From Candidatus Nanopelagicales bacterium (GTDB taxonomy: Bacteria; Actinomycetota; Actinomycetes; S36-B12), in NCBI GenBank assembly GCA_028825115.1, contig JAPKAV010000012.1, positions 1-34,039 of the forward strand: DNA of 34,039 bases, written 5' to 3'. The notes beneath the pieces are model-generated. The model ran no database searches and was not told where the DNA came from. It was given only the letters and a program-made list of their open reading frames with translations. Every line of letters starts with the position of its first letter. Positions within the stretch are counted from its first letter, which is position 1. Both the position numbers and the translations under genes were made by a program. Of this stretch, positions 24,500 through 32,381 are shown in pieces.

Positions 24500-25167
24500 A
24501 TATAAATGGTTTGACAGTTGCTGAAATTCTCAATCAGGTAGCCATCGACATTGAAGATCAAAAAGACTATCTATGTTTCTTAGACGGCGAAGTGGGCGAC
24601 GGGGACCACGGGGTCAGCATGACAATCGGTATGCGCGCAGTTCGGAGATCACTAGCCGATCTGCCGACTAGCTACCTTCCTTCCGATGTATTTGACTCCG
24701 CAGCTGAAGCCTATGCCGTCGAAGTGGGCGCCACGATCGGGCCACTTTATGAAGCGGCATTCGCCGCCGCTGGTGACGCCGCCCGAGACAAGAAAACACT
24801 TGACCACACTTCGGACTGGCTTAATATTTACCAAGCAATGTTCACTGCTATCCAGGAACTTGGTGGCGCCGAATTGGGGGATAAGACAATCCTAGATTCC
24901 TTTCATCCGGCAATTGAGTCAATGCGAGTTTCGGTGGCGGCGAGCAGCGATCTGGCAGACGCGCTGACCCTGGCTGGCCAAGTAGCCATGCAATCCGCAC
25001 GAGACACTAAGGACATGGTCCCGTTGAAAGGTCGCGCTAGCCGCCTTGGCGAACGAGCGGTCGGCCACCAAGACGCAGGCGCTACTTCGATTGCAATTAT
25101 TCTTCAATCCATTGCCCGAGAAGTTGCCAAGCTACAACTTCAGATTAACTATCACTTTACCCTTTAG
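24496..25167 (+). CDS. DhaL-type nucleotide-binding kinase subunit
   Basis: A 223-residue DhaL-family subunit that holds the ADP/ATP and Mg ions. The metal motif is LDGEVGDGDHG near residue 29-39; GDKTILDSFHPA and GRASRLGERAVGHQDAGATS are the other family motifs. In E. coli DhaL needs the PTS protein DhaM, but no DhaM is encoded here, so the pair may use ATP directly like two-gene erythrulose kinases. Coupled to the DhaK-type gene by ATGA; its last 11 bp overlap the DJ-1 gene on the other strand. Confidence 0.88.
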   Translation: MNINGLTVAEILNQVAIDIEDQKDYLCFLDGEVGDGDHGVSMTIGMRAVRRSLADLPTSYLPSDVFDSAAEAYAVEVGATIGPLYEAAFAAAGDAARDKKTLDHTSDWLNIYQAMFTAIQELGGAELGDKTILDSFHPAIESMRVSVAASSDLADALTLAGQVAMQSARDTKDMVPLKGRASRLGERAVGHQDAGATSIAIILQSIAREVAKLQLQINYHFTL

Positions 25168-25705
25168 CGGCTTTAAAATCGCGTAGGCGAGTGACCAACT
25201 CAGAGCAGAATTCCGGAATGTCCACCACAACTCGTCCCCAGACGATTTGTCCCTCGGTAAAGGCTGCTTCGTCCACCCAAGTCGCACCGGCATTTTGCAT
25301 ATCATCTCGAATCCCAAGTGAACCCGTTGCCTTCTTACCTCGCACTAAATCAGCCGAGGCAAGTAACCAAGGTCCGTGGCAAATTGCAGCTAAAATATTT
25401 CCGGCACTGTAATTAGAACGGATCAGGTCTAAGACCTCGGTCGATCGACGTAATTTATCTGGAGCCCATCCACCCGGTAGGACGAGCACATCAAATAGTT
25501 TTCCAGTGACCCCAGAGATGCCCAAATCTGGAGTAATCCAAAGACCGTTTTTTCCGCGAAAATCTTCTCCCTTAAGTGAAGCAGTCACAACGGCAACACC
25601 TTCCTCTCGCAGGCGCATTAGAGTCACGTAATATTCAAGATCCTCCACACCTTCATCGGCCAACACGCAAGCCGTTAATCCATCGAGGCTCGGGATCCTA
25701 CTCAT
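25157..25705 (-). CDS. DJ-1/PfpI-family protein
   Basis: A 182-residue class I glutamine-amidotransferase-like protein with the PfpI nucleophile elbow AICHGPW (Cys109, His110) and the acidic partner in DEGVEDLE. Relatives act as proteases, chaperones or glyoxalase/deglycase enzymes that remove methylglyoxal damage. Start is ATG 25705 with GAGGG eight bases before; a second ATG two codons upstream has too short a spacing. It is the last gene of the transporter operon, overlapping rpiB by 8 bp, so protection against reactive keto sugars or triose-derived aldehydes is a reasonable role. Confidence 0.85.
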   Translation of the reverse strand: MSRIPSLDGLTACVLADEGVEDLEYYVTLMRLREEGVAVVTASLKGEDFRGKNGLWITPDLGISGVTGKLFDVLVLPGGWAPDKLRRSTEVLDLIRSNYSAGNILAAICHGPWLLASADLVRGKKATGSLGIRDDMQNAGATWVDEAAFTEGQIVWGRVVVDIPEFCSELVTRLRDFKAAKG

Positions 25706-26171
25706 GGCCATTTCCCTCTTTTTCGTAGTCGCTAATTAGTTGAACCTTTTCCGATGATGCCGAAGAAGCGTCAAATCGCAAGTCAAGCCAGCGATCCACC
25801 AAAGTCCAGGCCAGTTCGGGCGCCAAGACACGCGCGCCCAAAGCAAGTATTTGACAGTTGTTGCTCAACACCGAACGTTCCACACTATAAATATCGTGGG
25901 CCGTCGTGGCCCTGATACCAGGGACCTTATTAGCGGAGATTGCCATGCCTATTCCAGTTCCACAGATCAAAAGACCACGACCGTGCTTACCTTCACGGAC
26001 GTCTTCGGCAACTGCAAGCCCTACCCTCGGATAAGGAGTCCGGTCCTGCTTCGTAGGTACGCCAAAATCTGTCAATTCACCGACTCGAGGGTCGTTTTGT
26101 ATTTTCCCGCGCAAGTAGTCGCGCAATCCCACACCAGCTTCATCACAACCTATCGCCAAAGATATGTTCAT
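25698..26171 (-). CDS. RpiB/LacAB-family sugar phosphate isomerase, probable D-erythrulose-4-phosphate isomerase
   Basis: A 157-residue RpiB-fold aldose-ketose isomerase. The catalytic Cys70 is in ICGTGIGMAISANKVPGIRA; YPRVGLAVAEDV, HDIYSVERSVLSNNCQILALG and ELAWTLVDRWLDLRF complete the family pattern. The first loop reads GCDEAG where ribose-5-phosphate isomerases have GSDHAG; I associate CDEAG with EryI/RpiB members that make erythrose 4-phosphate. It lies nine bases after the second ATPase gene of the sugar importer. With the TIM paralogue it would convert L-erythrulose 1-phosphate to erythrose 4-phosphate, a transketolase acceptor. The generic alternative is ribose-5-phosphate isomerase B. 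Confidence 0.85.
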   Translation of the reverse strand: MNISLAIGCDEAGVGLRDYLRGKIQNDPRVGELTDFGVPTKQDRTPYPRVGLAVAEDVREGKHGRGLLICGTGIGMAISANKVPGIRATTAHDIYSVERSVLSNNCQILALGARVLAPELAWTLVDRWLDLRFDASSASSEKVQLISDYEKEGNGHE

Positions 26172-26180
26172 TTACGCACC

Positions 26181-27263
26181 TCACGCGCCTGACAGAGTGG
26201 CGACAATCGCACGCCCATCAGAATCAAAAAGAAAAATCTTCGAAGGAGGCAAAGTAATCCACGCCCGGTCTGTCATTTTCTTCCCCGAACCATGGTCGAC
26301 AACTGCCTTAAATCCATGACCATCCAACTCGAGTTCAAGCAACGCCTGCCCCCCGATAGAAATGGATCTACTCGTTACAGCGACCTCGACTGAGTTGGAA
26401 TTCGGTTCGACTGACGCCCCGATATGTTCAGGCCGAATACCGAGTACTACAGCTCGGCCAGCGTCCCCGAATACTCGCACAGGTGCGGACAAAAATGGAC
26501 TAGTCAGTACCCCCTGCTCAATGACAAAACTGTCGCGGAGAAAATTCATTCCCGGATTGCCAAGAAACCATCCAGCGAAAACATCCGCAGGCTCATGATA
26601 CAAAACATGGGGTGGAGCCAGCTGGACGATTTTTCCATCATTCATCAGGGCAATATCATCGGCCAAGCTCATCGCCTCGGTCTGGTCGTGCGTAACGTAA
26701 ATAATTGTCTGACGCAACTCCTGAAATACGCTTTTCAAGGCGCGTTTAAGCTCTAATTTCGAGGTCAAGTCAACATTTGTTATCGGCTCGTCAAAGAGAA
26801 GCACTTCAGGTTTTCGGGCGACCTCACGTGCAACCGCGACTTTTTGGCGCCCAGCATTGTCAAGCTTGTCGACGTTGACCTGCAGAAGATCAGTAATACC
26901 TAGAATTTCCGCTACTTCGTCTATCCGCTTTTTGCGTTCACCTTTTGATACTTTATCGGCGATCAATGGTAGTTCTAAGTTTCGTGCGACGCTGGTTCCC
27001 CGGTAGACCACCGGGTACTGGAAGACCATGCCCATCCGACGTTTTGATGTAGCGACTCGAGTGACGTCCTCTCCGCCAATCAGCACCTGTCCTGCGGTCG
27101 GTTTTTCCAGTCCGACAATCATGCGCATGAGAGTTGTTTTCCCACAACCAGAAGGGCCTAACAGAACTGTCACTGTGCCTTCACGGAAAATTGTGCTTAC
27201 ACTTTCTACCGCCACAAAGGAACCAAAGTCCTTAGATAAGCCGATAATTTCGACATCAGACAC
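26181..27263 (-). CDS. sugar ABC transporter ATPase with degenerate signature motif
   Basis: A 360-residue MalK/UgpC-like ATPase. Walker A is GPSGCGKT (36-43), Walker B ends LLFDEP with catalytic Glu159, and the switch is THD with His192, all intact. The ABC signature LSGGQ is replaced by LDNAG (134-138) followed by RQKVAVARE. A C-terminal OB-type regulatory domain is present (GIRPEHIG). Start GTG 27263 has GGAAAGGA eight bases upstream; the ATG farther out is not supported. It overlaps the partner ATPase gene by 8 bp. The paired ATPase arrangement resembles the GlpS/GlpT glycerol importer of rhizobia. Confidence 0.88.
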   Translation of the reverse strand: MSDVEIIGLSKDFGSFVAVESVSTIFREGTVTVLLGPSGCGKTTLMRMIVGLEKPTAGQVLIGGEDVTRVATSKRRMGMVFQYPVVYRGTSVARNLELPLIADKVSKGERKKRIDEVAEILGITDLLQVNVDKLDNAGRQKVAVAREVARKPEVLLFDEPITNVDLTSKLELKRALKSVFQELRQTIIYVTHDQTEAMSLADDIALMNDGKIVQLAPPHVLYHEPADVFAGWFLGNPGMNFLRDSFVIEQGVLTSPFLSAPVRVFGDAGRAVVLGIRPEHIGASVEPNSNSVEVAVTSRSISIGGQALLELELDGHGFKAVVDHGSGKKMTDRAWITLPPSKIFLFDSDGRAIVATLSGA

Positions 27264-28374
27264 GAGATGATTCCTTTCCCTCAGAAATACGTTGAAGTGT
27301 GTTCGGGTCAAAAGCCACTATGTGTTCTGGCTGCACGCTTGCTGCAAACTCCCCCGTCCGGACTTTGCTTAATTGAGGGTCACTGGCACCCAAGACTAAA
27401 ATTAATCGCTCATTGTTGCTTTCCACATAAATTATTTCAGAACCACCGACATCTTCCGTAAAAAGTACTTGCGCCAAAAAGCCTTGAGCAGAATCTTCCG
27501 ATTGAATCTCGATGTGCTCTGGACGAATTCCCAGAACTACAGGTCCTTCATAGTCCGTCGGATTCATTGGGAAACTTCCGATCGGACATTGAGCTATCGA
27601 CTCGGTGTCAGACTTCATCATCAGGCCGTCAAGGAAATTTACGGAGGGGAACCCCAAAGTTGCCATGGAAGCACTATTGCCCGGTTCGTCATACACCGTA
27701 TCGAGTTCACCTTCCTCCATGATTGTTCCCCCAAACAAAATGCCTACTCGGTTAGCGAGCAGTAACGCTTCCAGCGAGTCTGACGTTGAATAGATGAAAG
27801 TGACGCCAAGCGCAGCCCTAGTTTTCTTGAGGTCGTCTATAAGTCTCTCCCGCAACTTAAAGTCGAGCCCAACCAGAGGATCATCTAACACAAAAATGTC
27901 TGTCTCTTTAGCAAGTCCACGAGCAATCGCAACCCGCTGCTTTTGCCCACCGCTGAGTTGGCCCGGTTTTTTATCGAGCAAATCTCTGATATTTAGTAAT
28001 TCCGATACCCGTTCCAGGGTTTCTTCGATTATTTTCTTACTGGTCTTATCAACACGCATTGGGTAAGTGATGTTGTCCAGGACTGACTTGTTAGGAAACA
28101 GTGCAAAAGATTGTGGTACATAGCCGATGTTGCGTCTCTGTGGCCCTTCACCGGTGACAACTTCACCTCGCAAATTGATGCTTCCCAAGTCTGGCAACTC
28201 CAAACCAAGGATCAACCGCAATAGAACCGACTTACCCGAGCTCGGTTGTCCAGAAATCACGTAGAAATCCCCAGCGCGCACCGTCACACCTACATCCTTT
28301 AATACTTCGGTATCTCCGTACACTTTCGTGACGGATTCCAGCCGAAGGACATGATTTTCTCCTTGTTGTGTCAT
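27256..28374 (-). CDS. sugar ABC transporter ATPase with degenerate catalytic residues
   Basis: A 372-residue MalK-like ATPase, partner of the downstream one. Walker A is GQPSSGKS (42-49) and the signature LSGGQ (140-144) is perfect. But the Walker B acid is Asp165 (LDDP) where Glu is expected, and the switch His is Ser198 (TSD for THD). The C-terminal regulatory domain (LGIRPEHIEI) is present. So one heterodimer site, made from the other subunit's Walker A/Glu/His and this LSGGQ, should hydrolyse ATP; the other should be weak. Codon check by eye (TCA for Ser198, GAT for Asp165) confirms these residues. Confidence 0.88.
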   Translation of the reverse strand: MTQQGENHVLRLESVTKVYGDTEVLKDVGVTVRAGDFYVISGQPSSGKSVLLRLILGLELPDLGSINLRGEVVTGEGPQRRNIGYVPQSFALFPNKSVLDNITYPMRVDKTSKKIIEETLERVSELLNIRDLLDKKPGQLSGGQKQRVAIARGLAKETDIFVLDDPLVGLDFKLRERLIDDLKKTRAALGVTFIYSTSDSLEALLLANRVGILFGGTIMEEGELDTVYDEPGNSASMATLGFPSVNFLDGLMMKSDTESIAQCPIGSFPMNPTDYEGPVVLGIRPEHIEIQSEDSAQGFLAQVLFTEDVGGSEIIYVESNNERLILVLGASDPQLSKVRTGEFAASVQPEHIVAFDPNTLQRISEGKESSRV

Positions 28375-28390
28375 TAGTTATCTGCCCTTT

Positions 28391-28723
28391 TCACGGACCA
28401 AGCCCGACTAAAATCGGGGTGATCCAGATAGAGAATACGAATATTGCGGCGATAATGAGAAGGATGGTAATAGATTTCCGGATTGTACCTTTTCTTCCCG
28501 CCTTTGGGTCCACGTTGCTTACCGCTATCTGCAGCGGCACGCACACCCCCAGGACAATAATACCGATCTGACTCACCAGCAACGAAAATCCTTGGGCAGT
28601 GCACAACAAACTGACGACAAGCATCGCCATAACGACATTTTGAGAGCGTTCGGCGAACGACGCCTTACCTTTTGGACGCACGGCCCTTTCAGGCGACGTG
28701 GGAGTTGCATTGGACATGGACAT
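28391..28723 (-). CDS. small membrane protein of the sugar ABC operon
   Basis: A 110-residue protein with a charged N-terminus of about 28 residues, a long hydrophobic stretch (VVMAMLVVSLLCTAQGFSLLVSQIGIIVLGVCVPLQIAV, probably two helices), a basic loop (DPKAGRKGTIRKS) and a final helix. It starts on the stop codon of the permease gene (TAATG, one base shared) and ends 16 bp before the ATPase gene. Its position matches that of a small DUF2160-type membrane protein in GlpPQSTV-type polyol importers, but I cannot claim homology. Accessory or regulatory subunit of the importer is the best guess. Confidence 0.75.
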   Translation of the reverse strand: MSMSNATPTSPERAVRPKGKASFAERSQNVVMAMLVVSLLCTAQGFSLLVSQIGIIVLGVCVPLQIAVSNVDPKAGRKGTIRKSITILLIIAAIFVFSIWITPILVGLGP

Positions 28724-29613
28724 TAGACCTCACCCCGGACCGTTCCGAACGTCATTCCCACTAAGAGATACTTCTGGAAGAAGTAGATCAATACCGCAAG
28801 TGGCAGGACGTAAGCCGTGCCCAAAGCGGACACGTATGTCCAGTTGACTGCCCCACCTTGATAAAGAGCGGTAAAAAGAGCCACCGGGATAGAGTTCGTA
28901 TCGGTACCACCTAATTGGAAATTGAAAAGGAACTCATTCCAAACGAAAATGATGTTGAACACGAATGCAGCCACCAGGCCGGGTTTCACCTGAGGCAACA
29001 CCACTCGGAAAATAACATGCGCCCGTGAGGCTCCATTAACCAATCCAGTCTCATCAAATCTTTGTGACACGCCGTCAATAAACCCCTTCAAAATCCAAAC
29101 AGAAAATGGAACGCTAAACATCACATAAAAAATAATCAGCCCCACATAGGTATTCCTAAAATTTAGAATCCCAAAAAGTTGAAAAAATGGAATGACGAAT
29201 GCTGCTGCAGGAACAAAGCGGGTCGACAACAGCAAGAACATGAGAAAATCTGTGCCCGGCGGCTTGAAACGGGAGAAAGAGTAAGCTGCCAAGAACGAGA
29301 CCGCAATAGCGATTAAGACGGAACCTACAGAAAGTAAAACGCTATTAAAAAAGAACTTAGGAATTTTTGGGTCTTGAAACATTTCTGTAAAGTTTTCCAG
29401 CGTAGGCTGAAAAATAAACAAAGGAGGAACCGACAAAATTTGGCCTGTTGTCTTGAATGCAGACATTGCGATCCAAGCGATTGGCGCGAAGAAGATGAGC
29501 GCGACCACCCATGAAAACAATGAAGCCAACGTCCAACGGCGATCACGTTGACTTGCTTCTCCCAATCGCACAGAGGGTAGATCAGCTGATGAAGTTCCAT
29601 CTGGGGTCGTCAT
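28723..29613 (-). CDS. sugar ABC transporter permease (MalG type)
   Basis: A 296-residue inner-membrane permease with about six helices. The cytoplasmic EAA-loop equivalent, which docks on the ATPases, is LVNGASRAHVIFRVVLPQVKPGLVAAF. A long N-terminal hydrophilic segment precedes the first helix (WTLASLFSWVVALIFFAPIAWIAMSAF). Overlaps the other permease gene by 4 bp (ATGA), consistent with a heterodimeric channel. Substrate by context: a polyol, tetrose, pentose or branched sugar. Confidence 0.9.
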   Translation of the reverse strand: MTTPDGTSSADLPSVRLGEASQRDRRWTLASLFSWVVALIFFAPIAWIAMSAFKTTGQILSVPPLFIFQPTLENFTEMFQDPKIPKFFFNSVLLSVGSVLIAIAVSFLAAYSFSRFKPPGTDFLMFLLLSTRFVPAAAFVIPFFQLFGILNFRNTYVGLIIFYVMFSVPFSVWILKGFIDGVSQRFDETGLVNGASRAHVIFRVVLPQVKPGLVAAFVFNIIFVWNEFLFNFQLGGTDTNSIPVALFTALYQGGAVNWTYVSALGTAYVLPLAVLIYFFQKYLLVGMTFGTVRGEV

Positions 29614-30590
29614 GATTGATCCTTCAATTCCTTGCGGGCTCGCAGATTAAGAACGAAAAGGTAAATTGATGTGAGAGCGATTGCGATAAAGAGTAGAAGT
29701 ACTGCTAGCGCTGAAGAATAGCCAAGATTGAAACTTTGGAAAGCTAGACGGTACAAGCCAACTGCGATGAGCTCAGTACGGTCACCGGGTCCGCCATTTG
29801 TCATGAGGTACACCAAGTCCATGGTCTTAAACACATCGATTGTCCGAAGCAGAATACCCAACACAATAATAAATTTTGCGTAGGGAATGATTACGTGGAT
29901 TAGGCGTTGCCACATCGATAAATTGTCAACTTGAGCCGCCTCTAATTCAGCCTTTGGTACGGATCCGAGTGCAGCCAATGTCATCAGTGCCATGAACGGA
30001 GTCCACATCCACGTGTCAACCAAGAGCACGGTCGTGAATGCCCAATCCGGGTTTGTTAAAAAGTTTACAGGTTCGAATCCGAGTGAAGAAATAAAATAGT
30101 TGATCAATCCAAAAACAGGGTCCAGCAACAGCCGCCAAAACAGACCGCTTGACAATGGTGCAAGCACCATAGGAGTAAAGAGAAGTGTTAGCGCCAGCCG
30201 GCGGCCCGGCATGCGATCAGCGCGCCAGAAAAGGAATCCAATCAAAGCCCCAAGCAATGTTTGAAGTATCACCGCGAGGACCATAAATAGAAAGGTGCGG
30301 GAGATAGCAAGTTGAATTGGTCCGTCATTTAACAAACGTGTGTAGTTATCGAAGCCAATAAATTCCATGCCTTTGGCTGAAGTCAACGTATAATCATAGA
30401 AACTCAATCCGAGCATCCAGATGGTAGGCACCACGTTCATTAAAATAAAGAACAGCAAAACTGGAACTAACAAACCCCCGGACCACAAGGTGTTACTAGA
30501 AAAACGTGACTTCGCTTTCCTGGGTGCACTCTTGCCAGTTTTGCCCTGAATAAGTTCAGGTTGCTTGCTCTTAATTACGGCCTCAGTCAT
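29610..30590 (-). CDS. sugar ABC transporter permease (MalF/UgpA type)
   Basis: A 326-residue permease with six predicted helices. The EAA loop reads LEAAQVDNLSMWQRLIHVIIPYAKFIIVLG. The N-terminal 30 residues are basic and hydrophilic. The gene begins 105 bp after the binding-protein gene; a stable hairpin and a 12-bp palindrome lie between. AGGAA sits very close to the ATG, with a second AAAGGA farther up, so the start is slightly uncertain. Confidence 0.9.
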   Translation of the reverse strand: MTEAVIKSKQPELIQGKTGKSAPRKAKSRFSSNTLWSGGLLVPVLLFFILMNVVPTIWMLGLSFYDYTLTSAKGMEFIGFDNYTRLLNDGPIQLAISRTFLFMVLAVILQTLLGALIGFLFWRADRMPGRRLALTLLFTPMVLAPLSSGLFWRLLLDPVFGLINYFISSLGFEPVNFLTNPDWAFTTVLLVDTWMWTPFMALMTLAALGSVPKAELEAAQVDNLSMWQRLIHVIIPYAKFIIVLGILLRTIDVFKTMDLVYLMTNGGPGDRTELIAVGLYRLAFQSFNLGYSSALAVLLLFIAIALTSIYLFVLNLRARKELKDQS

Positions 30591-30623
30591 TTCCTGTGCA
30601 GTGTCCTTTCACATGTGAACAAG

Positions 30624-30662
30624 TAGATGGAGCCTCCCGCTCGTGCGGAGAGGCTCCACCTA
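30624..30662 (-). other. intercistronic stem-loop downstream of the sugar-binding protein
   Basis: A near-perfect hairpin with a TCGT loop (30641-30644): CCGC/GCGG next to the loop, one bulged A, then CTCCGAGG-type pairing of nine bases, one mismatch and three more pairs. No U run follows in the transcribed direction. It sits between the binding-protein stop and the first permease, the same place as the stem at 9335-9370, so an mRNA-stabilising or differential-expression element is likely. A separate perfect palindrome TTCACATGTGAA lies at 30608-30619. Confidence 0.72.
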
Positions 30663-30695
30663 CTCTCGTTGGACTCAACTAGCCCACTCAGTGCG

Positions 30696-32243
30696 TTACT
30701 GGAGCGTCAAGCTAGCCGTGCCCTCGGGCGGTGGCTCTTCACTGCGACCGCTGTTAAACAGAATTTCCTGTTGCTTAGCTGCCGTGTATTCCAGAGCGTC
30801 AGCTGCACTTGACACGGTTCCAGCTGCGTAACCGTTCCATGCTTCTTGCTGCACTGCCAACATCTGGGCGTACTCGGGGACGTGCCAGAAGTCAACCGAA
30901 CGACCTTCTTCCAGCATGTACTTAAATGGACGCACATACGGTGCGCTATTTAGGTAGGTCTCATTGTTCAGACCCTCTTTACTCCAAGGCAGTCCACCAT
31001 TTTCAAGAATGAAACTATCTTGGGTCTCAGGCAAATACCACCACTTCAGGAAGTCGACGGAAACTCGCATGTGATCGTCGTCATTGAAAGAGTTAACAAC
31101 CCATGGCTGGCCACCCATTGCCCCAACAATTTTTGGCTTGCCATCTGGCCCCTCAAACTTGGGAAGTGGGATTGCAAGAACTTTACCTTCAAGCTCTGGT
31201 GCGATCATGAACTTTCCAATTGCCAACCACTGGAATGCAGAGAAGGCTTGGCTCGTTGTGAATAGATCAACAACTTCGCCGATCCCTTGTGTTGCGAATG
31301 ATGCCGGCTGGTACTTTTTCAAGCCCACGAACTCTTCCATTGCTGCAGCATTCACATCTGAGTTCAAGACACCGTAAATCTGATTGGTGTCTGGATTCCA
31401 GATTTCACCACCGCGTGAGTACGCAAATGGGTAGTAAGCGCACGAGAAGAAGTCATAGTCCTTGCTGTACTGAAGTGCCGTTCCATACATTCCATTGTCT
31501 TGATCGTTAAAAAATGCCACAATTTCCACGAAGTCGTCCATCATTATTTCTTCGTATTCTTCATAAGTCGTTGGCAATGGTTTGCCGTATTCGGCTTCGA
31601 AGGCAGCTTGGTTGGCCGGATCTTCCAACATATCTAGACGGAGGAACACTCCTTGCGTGTCTGGCATTTGAGGGAAGCCCCAGCGTTGGCCTGATCCATC
31701 TGGGTACACCTGGTAAGTGCTTGCGACCAGACTCGAGAACGGTTCAATATCAAGTTCGGGATTTAAATCGTAAATCTTGTCTGCGGGGACGATCCAGCCA
31801 GGTTCGGCGAGGGCACCCAGCCATTGGCTATCAACGATCATGATGTTGAATTCTTGCGAGCCTGCGGCCAAGGTTGGTGCGATCTTTTGGAAAAGTTCAC
31901 CGAAAGGTGCCTCAGCAAACGTTAAGTCGACATCGTAACCGTAGTTCTCCTTGGCATAGGCCTGAAAAGCAGGGAACATAGCTTCTGGTGCCGCGCTTGG
32001 AGGCCATCCGCCAATTCGTGAGTACCCCAGTGTCAACGATTTACCCTGCATGTTGGTGGCCGTACTACCGGTCAACGGATTGTCGCCGCCGCTGGAAGCA
32101 TCGTCCGACCCGGAACTGCACCCAGCAAGTACAAGGCTTGCGGCAATACCGACTGTCGCAATAGCTGTGAACCCTCTCCTTCGTCCCTTGAGTTGCGCTG
32201 TAATTCCGCTTTCATGACTATTAATCATAAATTTTCGGCTCAC
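30696..32243 (-). CDS. sugar ABC transporter substrate-binding lipoprotein
   Basis: A 515-residue extracellular solute-binding protein of the MalE-like family 1. The long n-region is followed by AIATVGIAASLVLAGC with the lipidated Cys42 and a Ser/Asp/Gly-rich linker. The mature part has typical stretches, e.g. ELFQKIAPTLAAGSQEFNIMIVDSQWLGALAEPGWIVP and IVGAMGGQPWVVNSF. It is longer than most sugar binders (about 400), in the range of GlpV-type proteins. GTG start at 32243 with GAGAGGAG six bases upstream; an in-frame ATG five codons later is possible. First gene of the transporter-rpiB-DJ1 operon. Ligand not assignable from sequence. Confidence 0.9.
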   Translation of the reverse strand: MSRKFMINSHESGITAQLKGRRRGFTAIATVGIAASLVLAGCSSGSDDASSGGDNPLTGSTATNMQGKSLTLGYSRIGGWPPSAAPEAMFPAFQAYAKENYGYDVDLTFAEAPFGELFQKIAPTLAAGSQEFNIMIVDSQWLGALAEPGWIVPADKIYDLNPELDIEPFSSLVASTYQVYPDGSGQRWGFPQMPDTQGVFLRLDMLEDPANQAAFEAEYGKPLPTTYEEYEEIMMDDFVEIVAFFNDQDNGMYGTALQYSKDYDFFSCAYYPFAYSRGGEIWNPDTNQIYGVLNSDVNAAAMEEFVGLKKYQPASFATQGIGEVVDLFTTSQAFSAFQWLAIGKFMIAPELEGKVLAIPLPKFEGPDGKPKIVGAMGGQPWVVNSFNDDDHMRVSVDFLKWWYLPETQDSFILENGGLPWSKEGLNNETYLNSAPYVRPFKYMLEEGRSVDFWHVPEYAQMLAVQQEAWNGYAAGTVSSAADALEYTAAKQQEILFNSGRSEEPPPEGTASLTLQ

Positions 32244-32381
32244 GCACTTCTCCTCTCTGACTAAAATAGTTGGAGTGAAACTCTTTTTTCTCTCCAGCCA
32301 CGCCTGGCAGATCCAGACAATTAAAGTATGGCGACTTCACAAAACTTTCGACGGGATATATCTCAATTTACCATAACAAGT

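Noticed and set aside
30608-30619. Perfect palindrome TTCACATGTGAA as an operator
   Set aside because: It is inside a transcribed intercistronic gap with no promoter seen; a 12-bp palindrome may be chance, so it is only mentioned with the hairpin.
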